DNA of 64,000 nucleotides from Limisalsivibrio acetivorans (GCF_000421105.1 NZ_ATWF01000001.1:1995407-2059406), one strand, 5' to 3'; shown: positions 27,843-37,659, counted from the stretch's first letter. Notes: generated by a model from the letters alone, not told the origin. A program made the numbers and translations.

Positions 27843-28181
27843 ATGGCAGATACATACCCGCTGAAACCGAATAGGATAACCGTAACCACAATAAGGCACA
27901 AAACCACTGTTGCAACCTTTGAGCGAGGAAACGAACAGAGAATGAGCAACTGGAAGAAGGGTAAGAAAGAATTCGAACTGAAGCATTATAACCTGTCCAT
28001 TGAAGAGAGGGACCAGATAATTGCTTTTCATGAGGATAGACATGGAAGTCTTAGGAAGTTCTACTTTGCCAATCACGTGGATAATCTCGTCTACGTTGTT
28101 AGGTTTGCTGAGGATAGCTTAAGTATAGACCATGCAAATGCTTACTCCTTTAACCTTACTGCGAGGGTTATAGAATGCTGA
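27843..28181 (+). CDS. Minor tail protein, gpM-like
   Basis: 112 residues, beta-rich, starting behind AGAGGGGA. Matches the size and position of the lambda gpM-type distal tail protein that links the tape measure to the tip (tape measure, M, L, K, J order). YNLSIEERDQIIAFHEDRHGSLRKFYF resembles the helix-turn region of this group (also DUF2460-like). It overlaps the next gene by seven bases. Assigned from order and size. Confidence 0.6.
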   Translation: MADTYPLKPNRITVTTIRHKTTVATFERGNEQRMSNWKKGKKEFELKHYNLSIEERDQIIAFHEDRHGSLRKFYFANHVDNLVYVVRFAEDSLSIDHANAYSFNLTARVIEC

Positions 28182-28786
28182 GAATAAACACCGGTGGAGA
28201 TAACACAGTAATAAACAGCGAAGAGCTACTGATCCATCACCTATACGAGCTTGAATACGCTGACGGGATGTTCCTCCGGATGACCGACTGTGATGAGGAT
28301 ATTGACTACGGTGGAAAAATATACTCCAGCAACGCAATAACCCATGATGGTCTGAAAAGCTCTTCCGGTTCGGAGACGAACACCGTAAGCCTTTCAATTG
28401 GTAATGCAGACAGACAGATACAGTATTACCTTGAGAACCATAACATACTAGGCAAAACGGTTACCGTCACGCAACTATTCTCCGATGTGGATGGGAATAT
28501 CAAGGGTGAGATCAGAGGAAGCTATAGGATAAAGAACGCAACTGCCAGAAAAGATGTTGCCACATTTACCCTGGCTCTGGGTTTTGATTTATACAATATA
28601 ACCGCTCCAAACAGAAGGATGTTCACACAGTATTGCCAGCATCAGTTCAAGGACTCTAATTGCAAATACTATACTGCTGATCCTGATGTTCGGTGCGGTA
28701 AAACTCTGAAGGCCTGCATGGCCTTTGGTAATTCGGTAAATTTCGGAGGATTCCCTGCGTTGCTCAAGTCCCATTTCTATATCTAA
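28175..28786 (+). CDS. Minor tail protein, gpL-like with Fe-S cysteines
   Basis: 203 residues. The N-terminal two-thirds is a DUF2163/gpL-like beta domain. The C-terminus has four Cys arranged as YCQHQFKDSNC ... VRCGKTLKAC followed by GN and FGGFP. This reproduces the cluster-binding end of lambda gpL, which carries an oxygen-sensitive [4Fe-4S] centre in the tail tip. All four Cys are kept, supporting a functional protein. The reading frame ends inside the start region of the gpK-like gene. Confidence 0.75.
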   Translation: MLRINTGGDNTVINSEELLIHHLYELEYADGMFLRMTDCDEDIDYGGKIYSSNAITHDGLKSSSGSETNTVSLSIGNADRQIQYYLENHNILGKTVTVTQLFSDVDGNIKGEIRGSYRIKNATARKDVATFTLALGFDLYNITAPNRRMFTQYCQHQFKDSNCKYYTADPDVRCGKTLKACMAFGNSVNFGGFPALLKSHFYI

Positions 28787-29174
28787 ATATCTTGGGATTC
28801 CGTATCTCTCAGGAGGAAGGGATCGTTCGGGTATAGATTGCTGGGGTTTTGTAATCCTTATTCTGAAAGAAGAGATGGGGATTAAACTGTTTGATTATCA
28901 GTATTCCGATGATTCGGAACTTGGAGGGATGATAATTGAACACATTTATGAGCAGTTTGAGCGTGTTGAACAGCCGAAGGCTGGCGAATTGATTCTGTTC
29001 GGAACAAAGACGGATATACCGGATCATATTGGAGTTTATTTAGGTAAAAACAGGTTCATACACTCCATTAGAGGTCATGGGGTAATTGTATCTAAACTAG
29101 GTGTTTGGAAGGGTAAGGCATATGGATACTACAGAGCAAAAAATGCAGATAAAGATAGTTCCCAACGCACTTGA
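28755..29174 (+). CDS. NlpC/P60 tail peptidase, gpK-like (start uncertain)
   Basis: Cell-wall endopeptidase of the tail tip. The essential N-terminal part lies upstream of the first ATG (28875): the frame is open from 28740 and reads YLGIPYLSGGRDRSGIDCWG, which has the catalytic Cys in DCWGF. The His follows in PDHIGVYLG and a second polar position in FIHSIRGHG. There is no ATG, GTG or TTG between 28740 and 28793. I use CTG 28755, five bases after GGAGG, as the best candidate; ATT 28773 or ATA 28779 are alternatives. It overlaps the J-like gene. Confidence 0.7.
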   Translation: MRCSSPISISKYLGIPYLSGGRDRSGIDCWGFVILILKEEMGIKLFDYQYSDDSELGGMIIEHIYEQFERVEQPKAGELILFGTKTDIPDHIGVYLGKNRFIHSIRGHGVIVSKLGVWKGKAYGYYRAKNADKDSSQRT

Positions 29175-32100
29175 TAGGACAAACCGCAAAGAAATTGAGG
29201 TCGATTATTGCGGTCAGACCTGCGGGGAGCTTTTCGATGAGTATACGGAGTACAACAGGGAAGATTTTATCCCGGTTATATCAGGCAAGACCGCTGAATG
29301 GGAAGACAAACCCAATGATTATGACGAAGTCATATTTATCAATGATATAAAGGGCGAGAACGGCACAATGGTATCGTTTGCCCTAGGCGTTGCGCTCATA
29401 GGTGGTGGTGCTTATTTATTAGCTATGGGCAATCCAAATGGAATTCACGTAGTCACAGCGGGTATATCAATGCTTGCAGGAACTGCTGTGGGCATGATGG
29501 CAGGTATGTTCACCCCAAATGTTCCAACTAATAATATACAGGATGAGTTTGCCGGCTCCAGGACATACTCTTGGGACGGCATAAGAAACCTGGTTGGGGA
29601 GGGTAACGTAGTTCCTGCTGTTTTCGGCAGACATAGAGTTGGCGGAGCAGTTATTGAGGCCTTTATTGATGGAGAAAAAGACAGTGGTGTTTTTGAGAAG
29701 GAGTATTTGAATGTGCTCATTGCTCTGTCAGAGGGAGAAGTGGGAAGTATTAGCGAAGACGAGGTATATGTCGGAGACAATAACATAAAATATCTGGAAA
29801 CCGTTGAGGCAAGCCAGGTATATCCAATTGAACAACTTTTGTCAGACACTCAGCATACTGACCCTGTGCAGCCCCAGGGAGAGTTTGGTGTTCATACCTT
29901 TTCTGAGGTAACATGCAATTTATTTATTGAAGAAGGCTTAGAAAGAGAAGTGACTTGGGAAGAGTATGACGAGGGTGAGTATTATACTAATTCTTGCTGG
30001 GTACCTCTTAAGGCATATATTTCTGCTGAATGTAGAACAATCGGAGACACAGATTGGATTAATGCTGGCACAAAAGAAGTTTCTGGAAGAAGCCAATTCT
30101 TCTCTGTAAGTTTTGATATGCCTGAAGGTGAGTATGAGCTGCGGTTTAAGGGGTATATTAAAGAGGTAAACGATTATTACTACAGCATCCCCCGCAGCTA
30201 TCCAGTTCTTAAAAACATAGAGTACAGAGGCCGCGGGACTGTCTATTCTCTTAATACCAGAACCGGAGAATCCTACCAAAGATCCATGGGTGGGTTTTCA
30301 GAAATTAAGAAGCATATTAATGTTGCCGGCAAAAAAATTACATACGGCAATTACCAAGAATATATTTCTACAGGTATGATAGATTCTGCCGTTGTAGGCA
30401 TTAGATTCCCTGCTTTATTTAAAACCTCCGATAGTGGGGGGATAGAACCTTTTAAGATTAAGTTTCGCTTAGAATACAAGCCATATGAAGATCAGGATAT
30501 CCCCGAAAACTGGACGACTGTTCTAAATCCTGACACTAGCGTAGAGGATCGTTCAGAATTTGAAGTAACAGGGGAAACCCGCTCCGAGATAACCTATGCT
30601 GTAAGGTGTAAGTTCTCTCAAACACAACAACGCTATACTATCAGGATTACTCGTCTTACCGAGGACTATGAGGATAACCTTAGGGTAAATGCAGATTCAT
30701 ACCTCGGCTATGTTCAGGAAATCCTTGATTCCGAGATTGCTTATAACAACACCGCACTCCTTGGGGTCCGTATACTGGCCACTGATACACTTGCGGGTAA
30801 TATGCCTACTATATCAGCCACTATCAGTGGAATAAAAGTCGGCGATGTCAGGTATATCGATGAAACCGGTGTGTTCCCGAGCGATTCTCCTGCTCCAGAA
30901 GCGAGCTCTAACCCTGCAAATATTCTTTATGAATTGCTAACAAGCAAACGATGGGGATTCGGTAAATGGATTAAGCCCACGCAGATCGATATCGAGTCGT
31001 TCAGAGAGTTTGCAAGCTATGCAGATGAAATGGTTTTTTTCGAGATCGAAGAAAACGGAACTCTGGTAACAAAGGCACACAAACGCTTTGAAATAAACCT
31101 TGTACTTGATAAAGAGTACAGGGCATCTGAGATTGTAGCAAAGATATGTTCAACATGCAGGGCAACCCCCGTATGGGAGGGTGATAAGCTAAGAATCGTT
31201 ATTGATAAGGCGGACACCCCTGTTCAGCTGTTCAATATGAGCAGCATTGTTGAAGATACATTCTCGGAAAGTTTTACAGATGTAGGCTCTATCCCCAATC
31301 AGATCTCAGCTCAAATCCTTGATGAAGAGGATAATTACAAACAGGCAACGATCGCTGTATATGATAGTGAAAGAATCGGAGAGCCTCTGAACAGCAAGGA
31401 TATACAGCTATACGGTATAACAAGTAAATCAAGAGCAAAACGTGAAGTCGCCTTCGCCCTCCGTAAAGCTAAGGCTACAAAGAAGATTGTAAGCTTCGAG
31501 GCTTCTTGGAAAGCGGTTGTTTGCCAAGTGGGTGACTTGATACTTCTTCAGCATGATACACCCCAATACGGTCAGGGAGGAGAGATAACTTCAGCCACTG
31601 CCGACAGCCTGGGGCTTGATGAAGATATAGAGCTGGTTGAAGGCGAAACCTATACACTAAGAGTTCAGAAACGTTCAGGAGTAATGTATGTTCGTACATT
31701 TATCCATTCATCTCCGACAGCAACGACTAACGCTATAGGAATATCCGGCAACTCAGGTGAACAGGGAGAGCCTTCTGATATTCAGGCAGGCGACGAATGG
31801 GTATTCGGCAAGGTTAATATTGAATCAAAGCCGTACCGTATCCTTTCCATTGAAAAGGCGAAGGATGAAACAATCAAGATCACAGCAGAAGAGTACAATG
31901 AAAGTATCTATACAGATGATTTCGATTCATTAGTGGAGGAGACAAAGTACTCTCAGCTAGGCTTGGTGAAAGAGGATGATATTGATATCGAATCCGGAGC
32001 CAACCCTGCCACGGTGATACCTCCTTTTGTAACAAATATCGAAGCAAGGGAAGTTATCTCAATAAAGGCAACAAGACCCATCAGTAATATTGAAGTCTAT

Positions 32101-34095
32101 TTCACTCCTGCGGTTAATAATTTGGCTACTACTGTGAGAGTGGAGCGATATCAGATTCTTTATTCAAGTGACGGCAATAGATGGCAAATAGCAGAGGAAA
32201 CAAACGGTAATTACGGTGTTATTCGTAATGTTGAAATAGGTAAAACATACTATATAGCAATAAGATCAATTACCAACTACGGAGTATCCAATAACCCGAC
32301 TTATGGTTCTGATCTATGGGTGGCTATCGCTACAGACGGCGTTACAGATACTGATCTTTCTTCAATGAGTTTTGTAGCAAATATCCATGACGATGGAACC
32401 CTCCTTGAATGGACGCATCCAGTCAGTATTGAGGGGGTTGAAGCTTATGAAATATGGAGGTATAGCCTTAATGATAATAGCCAGCCAGTTCATATAGCTA
32501 CAAAGCCTTATCCTGAGAAGATGTTAGTTGATCCTCAAAAGCTTTTGGCTGGTTCATATGCTTACCAGCTATATGTTGTAGATATGGCTGGAGTTAAGTC
32601 TTCAACAATGTTGGAGGTTTCGATTGATGTGCTTCCTCCCGGCGAAATCACAATGCTTGGTTATAAAAGGCAGGGAGCAAATATGCTTCTGGTTTGGAAC
32701 GGATTAACGGCTAGAACCACCTATCCTATCAGCCATTATATTGTTGACGGTGAGATAATTAGAGAAAGCTTCCTGGCTGTTGATGGTGACTGGGATGGCA
32801 CCAAGAATTATACAATTTCTGCCGTTGATACCGCCGGAAATGTTGGCCCAGAAACAATACTTGCTGCAGAGATCCCTGTTCCCAATAATCCCACTGGTAT
32901 AACCCATACGCCCAAACTTTATGGAATAGATGTCAGTGTAGATGTAATTACCGATAACAACTTTTCGTCCTTAGAGATATGGGCGAGCGAGACTAACAAC
33001 CGTGCTGATTCACTGATGGTTCATTCGGGAGAGTCGCTAAGATATTCATTTACGAATCTTAAGCTTGTTGATCACAGGTATGTATGGGCAAGAACCAAGG
33101 ATGTTTTCGGCAACTATTCCGGCTGGTATCCTTTCAGCGATAGCGGAGGAGTGTACACTGAGACGCTTCAGGATCCTTCTGAACTGATTGATGCCCTTGA
33201 TGGAGCTGTGACCGCAGACATGCTTGAGGATACACTATCGTCACGTATAGACCTCATAGATACCAATTCAGTATACGAAGAAGGAGTATACGAGAGTGTT
33301 ATATATGGAAGTATTTCCCAAGTGGCATTTGAAAACAATTCGGGCATGGCTGCCATCCAGGAATCAATGCTTATTCAGGAGAATGACACAGGGAACCTGC
33401 AGGCTGAATACTTCCTCAAGATGGGTGTAAACGGCTATATCAGCGGGTTTGGAATGTTTAATGACGGCTCTAATTCCGCGTTTGGAATCAATGCTGACAG
33501 CTTCTTTATTGTTGATCCCAGTAACGCTGGAACTCTTGAGAGGCCTTTCGAGATACTTATGGACGGAGGAAGTGCAACCGTTAAACTGAAGGGGGATCTA
33601 ATAGCCGATGGCTCTATAGTGTCGGATAAAATTGCTGCAGGGGCAGTAACAGCGGAATCGGGCATTATTGACGACCTGGCTGTGGATACCCTCCAGATTG
33701 CTAATAATGCGGTTACCGTTCCGGTTCATGCATCTTCCGATGGAACATTCTATGGTTCAGATGTGATGAATCCCATCACGATAGTTGAAGCTGTAGTCGT
33801 TAATAGCTCGAGTCAACCAATGAATGCTCTGATCACTGTGCATGGCCAAATTATCTATACTTCGGCTAGTGGGGCTAGGAACGCAGGCTTTAATATTACA
33901 AGAGTTGACGAAAATAATACCGAGATCAAAATAACAGAGATTATTGACACATTCTACGCTGATTTCATGTCCTATGTGGCATATGACACAATAACTCCGA
34001 ACTCCACTTATACATACAAATTAATATGGCGTTCTGATGAGCCTACAGTAGCCATTGTCGACCCGTCTCTTGTTATTATGGGGGTCAAGAAATGA
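29122..34095 (+). CDS. Tail tip attachment protein, gpJ-like
   Basis: About 1657 residues from ATG 29122 (GGAAGGG eight bases upstream; ATG 29143 is possible). The N-terminus has a gpI-like part: a short alpha/beta region then a Gly/Ala hydrophobic stretch (VSFALGVALIGGGAYLLAMG) near residues 85-140. The J-like hub domains follow, with FN3-like repeats around residues 960-1400. A DUF1983-like C-terminal region (LIADGSIVSDKIAAGAVTAESG) comes near residue 1490. It binds the receptor and forms the tip. Overlaps the peptidase gene by about 53 bases and the next gene by four. Confidence 0.8.
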   Translation: MDTTEQKMQIKIVPNALDRTNRKEIEVDYCGQTCGELFDEYTEYNREDFIPVISGKTAEWEDKPNDYDEVIFINDIKGENGTMVSFALGVALIGGGAYLLAMGNPNGIHVVTAGISMLAGTAVGMMAGMFTPNVPTNNIQDEFAGSRTYSWDGIRNLVGEGNVVPAVFGRHRVGGAVIEAFIDGEKDSGVFEKEYLNVLIALSEGEVGSISEDEVYVGDNNIKYLETVEASQVYPIEQLLSDTQHTDPVQPQGEFGVHTFSEVTCNLFIEEGLEREVTWEEYDEGEYYTNSCWVPLKAYISAECRTIGDTDWINAGTKEVSGRSQFFSVSFDMPEGEYELRFKGYIKEVNDYYYSIPRSYPVLKNIEYRGRGTVYSLNTRTGESYQRSMGGFSEIKKHINVAGKKITYGNYQEYISTGMIDSAVVGIRFPALFKTSDSGGIEPFKIKFRLEYKPYEDQDIPENWTTVLNPDTSVEDRSEFEVTGETRSEITYAVRCKFSQTQQRYTIRITRLTEDYEDNLRVNADSYLGYVQEILDSEIAYNNTALLGVRILATDTLAGNMPTISATISGIKVGDVRYIDETGVFPSDSPAPEASSNPANILYELLTSKRWGFGKWIKPTQIDIESFREFASYADEMVFFEIEENGTLVTKAHKRFEINLVLDKEYRASEIVAKICSTCRATPVWEGDKLRIVIDKADTPVQLFNMSSIVEDTFSESFTDVGSIPNQISAQILDEEDNYKQATIAVYDSERIGEPLNSKDIQLYGITSKSRAKREVAFALRKAKATKKIVSFEASWKAVVCQVGDLILLQHDTPQYGQGGEITSATADSLGLDEDIELVEGETYTLRVQKRSGVMYVRTFIHSSPTATTNAIGISGNSGEQGEPSDIQAGDEWVFGKVNIESKPYRILSIEKAKDETIKITAEEYNESIYTDDFDSLVEETKYSQLGLVKEDDIDIESGANPATVIPPFVTNIEAREVISIKATRPISNIEVYFTPAVNNLATTVRVERYQILYSSDGNRWQIAEETNGNYGVIRNVEIGKTYYIAIRSITNYGVSNNPTYGSDLWVAIATDGVTDTDLSSMSFVANIHDDGTLLEWTHPVSIEGVEAYEIWRYSLNDNSQPVHIATKPYPEKMLVDPQKLLAGSYAYQLYVVDMAGVKSSTMLEVSIDVLPPGEITMLGYKRQGANMLLVWNGLTARTTYPISHYIVDGEIIRESFLAVDGDWDGTKNYTISAVDTAGNVGPETILAAEIPVPNNPTGITHTPKLYGIDVSVDVITDNNFSSLEIWASETNNRADSLMVHSGESLRYSFTNLKLVDHRYVWARTKDVFGNYSGWYPFSDSGGVYTETLQDPSELIDALDGAVTADMLEDTLSSRIDLIDTNSVYEEGVYESVIYGSISQVAFENNSGMAAIQESMLIQENDTGNLQAEYFLKMGVNGYISGFGMFNDGSNSAFGINADSFFIVDPSNAGTLERPFEILMDGGSATVKLKGDLIADGSIVSDKIAAGAVTAESGIIDDLAVDTLQIANNAVTVPVHASSDGTFYGSDVMNPITIVEAVVVNSSSQPMNALITVHGQIIYTSASGARNAGFNITRVDENNTEIKITEIIDTFYADFMSYVAYDTITPNSTYTYKLIWRSDEPTVAIVDPSLVIMGVKK

Positions 34096-34679
34096 AAACC
34101 TTTATCAAATATGACGGCAACGGAAAGATTGAACAAATTCAAACAGTTACAGCTAAAGAAGCAAGCATATACCGAAGGTATCTAAAGGGCTGGCTTGAGG
34201 TTGACGGGGCAATTAACCCAAAGAGTTATTATATTGAAAACGGGAAACTGACAGAGAAACCACCTCGGCCTTCCAAAGAGATGTCCTTCGACCACGCTCA
34301 AAAGAAGTGGGTTGTGGACAAATCTTTGGTCAGAATTGATGTTAATCAAAACCGAAATAGAAAGCTTAGAGAAAGGGTTACTATTGAGGGTGACACCTAC
34401 GATGCTGACGATAAGGCACTCGTCATGGCTATGGCCAAAGTGCATGAGGTAAGTTTCCGGTCTGAGAGCGGTGAAGACTTACACTCCGACGAGCTCTGCT
34501 GGATCGATGGTGAAAACAGGATGAAGCATTTTAATTCAGTAAGTAGATATCTGGTGTTCTTGAAGAAATTAATTGCCGAAATCAGCAGAAGAAACTCTGA
34601 AGTGATAATAAGTGCGCATAAAAGAAAATGTGGAGGAGAAAATGGCGAGTTATCCGTTGAACGTATTGAAAGTAAATGA
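34092..34679 (+). CDS. Tail-fibre-associated protein with DUF4376-like end
   Basis: 195 residues. An N-terminal beta part (TFIKYDGNGKIEQIQTVTA) is followed by a helical C-terminal domain resembling DUF4376, common in tail-fibre accessory proteins. It shares four bases with the J-like gene and overlaps the next by 38. Could be a fibre adaptor or folding chaperone. Distantly similar in layout to the gene at 36993. Confidence 0.5.
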   Translation: MKTFIKYDGNGKIEQIQTVTAKEASIYRRYLKGWLEVDGAINPKSYYIENGKLTEKPPRPSKEMSFDHAQKKWVVDKSLVRIDVNQNRNRKLRERVTIEGDTYDADDKALVMAMAKVHEVSFRSESGEDLHSDELCWIDGENRMKHFNSVSRYLVFLKKLIAEISRRNSEVIISAHKRKCGGENGELSVERIESK

Positions 34680-35115
34680 GAAGCAGGCTCCTTTAACAGC
34701 TGTAGAACATGATGATAACTGGGGACTGGTGGAGGATGCAGTAAACGACCTTGATTCTAGAATTGCAGGGATACACGTTGATGAGATTGATAATTTTATC
34801 AACAAAGGAACAGTTTCCAGCGGTACCGTAACATTTGACTACTCCGAAGGGAGGGGGCAGGCTGTCACAATAGCAGGCTCCGTATCCTTTGATTTTACAG
34901 GTTTTGTCGCTGGCAAAGCCCAGGGAATTGTAATCCGTGTAGAGAATGGCGGCAGCTCTGTGATCACATTCCCCTTAGTCCATTGGAGAAAGAGTGATGG
35001 CACCAGTACGACAAATTTCTCAGAAGCGGGCGTAATCCTTCAGTCAGTTGGCACAAATTTTCTAATAGTTTGGTCCGATGACGGCGGAGCAACATTGCAC
35101 GGGAGCATTCTCTGA
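34642..35115 (+). CDS. Small beta-rich tail fibre/baseplate protein
   Basis: 157 residues from ATG 34642, behind GGAGGA (34632-34637); an in-frame ATG at 34612 has no ribosome site. Short N-terminal helix region (AVEHDDNWGLVEDAVNDLDSRI), then a beta-rich domain of repeated hydrophobic strands (TVTFDYSEG, VTIAGSVSFDFTGF, IVIRVENGG). This resembles the trimeric collar domains of phage fibres. Ends in TGATG overlap with the LamG gene. No family named with confidence. Confidence 0.55.
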   Translation: MASYPLNVLKVNEKQAPLTAVEHDDNWGLVEDAVNDLDSRIAGIHVDEIDNFINKGTVSSGTVTFDYSEGRGQAVTIAGSVSFDFTGFVAGKAQGIVIRVENGGSSVITFPLVHWRKSDGTSTTNFSEAGVILQSVGTNFLIVWSDDGGATLHGSIL

Positions 35116-36983
35116 TGAACTATCAAACAATTCTGCCATTTACAGCTTCTTCGCATAGTGGACAGAGCTCTATCCCGTCGGATTATGTGGCCTTCTACAA
35201 GCTAGAAGATAATTCCGGTTTTGATGAAACAGGCAACAATCATATAACATACTCTGATCCGAATGTGATTTACTCAGCGGGTAAATTCGAAGGCTTTGGG
35301 GCATCTTTGTCAAATGGGGCATATCTTGAGACTCCATTAACAGTGCCTTCGAGTGCGTTTACCTGGTCCGTGTGGGCTAAGTTTGAAAGTGCAGGCTCCG
35401 ATACAGGAGGTCTGGACACAATTTTTGGTAGATGGCTTTCAGCAGGGGCAGAATCATATGGGTATGCCATTTTTCTTGAAGAAACAGGAACAGCTCACGC
35501 TGGGGTTTGGGCAGATGTCGATGGAGTTTGCACCTTTATTTCAAGTTCTGCATCATTTTCATATGACAGTAACTGGCATCACCTAGTTTTTAGATATGAC
35601 GGCTCTGAAATTGTGCTTTTCATGGATGGCGTTAAATATGCTGCAGCGCTTTGGGATGGACAGCTCAATGGTGATGCCGAAAAGCCCCTTTGGATAGGAA
35701 AAGGAAACTCTGACCCCGCTAGTCAGCATTCCCAGATATTCGAAGGCACTGTGGATCATATCCGTGTGTATGAAAGGGCACTTTCAGATTCAGAGGTGAA
35801 TACGCTATATAATGAAAACGAAAACAATGGCGCAATAATCAATGACGGAATACTTACAAACGATGGTTCCGCTGCTGATGATAGATTTACAGTTGAATCT
35901 CATATTGATGGAGATAGAACTGGAGTAGAGGTTGACATCTCCAGAGATGGCATGGTTATGGTTGTTGGCGCATGGTTCCGCAACTCTGAGCGAGGTGGTT
36001 TCTATCTATATGAAAGAGACATAACTACAGGAGGATGGAGCCTGATTGACTTTTTCTGCCCACCGTCTGCTGTTTCAGGGGACAAGTTAGGGTACTCCTT
36101 AAGGATCAGCGGTGATGGTCATACCGTTGTACTTGGCGGATATAATCAGGTTGAAGAGGCTTATGTTTATTCGGATAGGAGTGGAAGCTGGATCCTTGAA
36201 GCGACACTTACGGCATCTGAAATAAGCTGCTGGAATCCTAATGGTTTCGGCTTTTCGGTAGCTGTGGATTATGATGGCGATACCGTAGCAGTTGGCTCGT
36301 ATGGCTGCAACGGGGTTGGTATTTTTAAACGTTCAGAAAGCACATGGACTAAGACAAGGGTATTCGGTGGCGCTATAAACTGGTTTTCCAGTAATTTTGG
36401 ATATTCAGTAGCCATATCTGACGATGGTTTGAGGCTTGCAGTAGCCGATTTTTATAAAAACACCTCTGAGAGAGGAGTTGTAGGAGTTTACGAGCTCACA
36501 GAAGATGGATGTATATCTTACTCTCCAGATCTTCTTACATATAGAAGTGGTGATATCGATTCAAGAATGGGCATATTCGTTGATATCTCCTCAGACGGCA
36601 GGTTTGTTCTGGCTGGAGCATACTACGATAATGGAAGCGGCACCCGCAGAGGTGCAGTTTATCATTTCTATGAAGAAGGATACAAAGGGTCTGGAAGCTG
36701 GTCTTCCCCTACCAAGGCTACATCTCCTACTCCTTTTGATTATGAATATTTCGGCAGAAAAGCCAGATGGGTAGAAGACGGCAGCCTCAAGTTCATTGTC
36801 TGCTCATATGGAGGAGCAGATTACCCGGGTAAACTATACTTGTATGAATATCCAGACACATTTCTTCAGGAGTATCTGCCTGATGTTACGAAAAACGACA
36901 CATTCTGGGGATATGGTATGGTTTCAAATGGGGACATTCTTGTTGCTAGCGGTCAAAATGGCATAATACACACATACTATTAA
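35115..36983 (+). CDS. LamG plus beta-propeller fibre-like protein
   Basis: 622 residues without a signal peptide. Residues about 25-230 form a concanavalin-like LamG domain: SSAFTWSVWAKF, SNWHHLVFRYDG, VDHIRVYERALSDSEVNTLYN. From about 260 to the end come six or seven repeats of the type VDISRDGMVMVVGAW, FSVAVDYDGDTVAVGSY and YSVAISDDGLRLAVADF, which predict a beta-propeller (FG-GAP-like). Both folds bind glycans or proteins, so this is the likely receptor-binding fibre. Its codon use is as A/T-rich as the J-like gene. Confidence 0.7.
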   Translation: MNYQTILPFTASSHSGQSSIPSDYVAFYKLEDNSGFDETGNNHITYSDPNVIYSAGKFEGFGASLSNGAYLETPLTVPSSAFTWSVWAKFESAGSDTGGLDTIFGRWLSAGAESYGYAIFLEETGTAHAGVWADVDGVCTFISSSASFSYDSNWHHLVFRYDGSEIVLFMDGVKYAAALWDGQLNGDAEKPLWIGKGNSDPASQHSQIFEGTVDHIRVYERALSDSEVNTLYNENENNGAIINDGILTNDGSAADDRFTVESHIDGDRTGVEVDISRDGMVMVVGAWFRNSERGGFYLYERDITTGGWSLIDFFCPPSAVSGDKLGYSLRISGDGHTVVLGGYNQVEEAYVYSDRSGSWILEATLTASEISCWNPNGFGFSVAVDYDGDTVAVGSYGCNGVGIFKRSESTWTKTRVFGGAINWFSSNFGYSVAISDDGLRLAVADFYKNTSERGVVGVYELTEDGCISYSPDLLTYRSGDIDSRMGIFVDISSDGRFVLAGAYYDNGSGTRRGAVYHFYEEGYKGSGSWSSPTKATSPTPFDYEYFGRKARWVEDGSLKFIVCSYGGADYPGKLYLYEYPDTFLQEYLPDVTKNDTFWGYGMVSNGDILVASGQNGIIHTYY

Positions 36984-36992
36984 GGAGGTCGT

Positions 36993-37589
36993 ATGTTTTA
37001 CAATCCGGATAATTCTACAATATTAAAGAGTAAGAATGAAATAAGGCGGGCAGTCCCGAATAAATCCTTTCCAGCATCAATTCCTGATGAGGTTGTTCTG
37101 GGTGAAGGGTATTACTATTTGGAGGATGAGCTTCCTGACTATAACCCAGCTTCAGAGAGGGTTGCCAAATCAGGAGTTATATTCGACGAAAAATCAGGCA
37201 AGTACTGCCAAGCTTATACAGTTGAGCCTCTGCCTGAGGATATAGTATCAAAACGGCTTGAGGCAGAGAAAAATGCAAAAAAGCTTGAAATAAGAGATGA
37301 TTTCCAGAGGGTAAGATCAATGGCATCAGAAGCTTTGGGAGCCGAGGTTAATTTCGGAGAGAAACACATTGCAAATCTTTCTGGTCTTATTAAAACCTTA
37401 GATGCGGGAGAAACGACAGAGTTTCGTATCTTTGATAACACTTTTGTTACATCTACAAGAGAACAGCTCGAGCTCCTTGAGATTGAGATGTTGCAGAATC
37501 TCCATGCTTTATATGCTAGAAAATGGGAGCTTGAGGGACTTGTTGCGAATGCGTTAACTATTTCCGAGATCGTAGAAATCAACTGGTGA
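36993..37589 (+). CDS. Fibre-associated protein with DUF4376-like domain
   Basis: 198 residues behind AAGGAGGT. An N-terminal beta region (YYYLEDELPDYNPASERV) and linker precede a helical C-terminal domain (from about residue 95) of DUF4376 type. It ends the tail operon. Possibly the assembly chaperone or tip adaptor of the LamG fibre before it. The helical domain layout recalls the gene at 34092, suggesting an old duplication. Confidence 0.5.
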   Translation: MFYNPDNSTILKSKNEIRRAVPNKSFPASIPDEVVLGEGYYYLEDELPDYNPASERVAKSGVIFDEKSGKYCQAYTVEPLPEDIVSKRLEAEKNAKKLEIRDDFQRVRSMASEALGAEVNFGEKHIANLSGLIKTLDAGETTEFRIFDNTFVTSTREQLELLEIEMLQNLHALYARKWELEGLVANALTISEIVEINW

Positions 37590-37629
37590 GGTTGCCGGCT
37601 GAATGGACTGGTGTTCTGTGCGACTGTTT

Positions 37630-37659
37630 ACAGCTGCCTCTTAGTACGGAGGCAGCTGT
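37630..37659 (+). terminator. Hairpin ending the tail operon
   Basis: A perfect 11-bp stem, ACAGCTGCCTC (37630-37640) / GAGGCAGCTGT (37649-37659), eight-base loop, 40 bases after the last tail gene. The U-tract is weak, but the position fits a terminator or mRNA 3' end. Confidence 0.6.
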
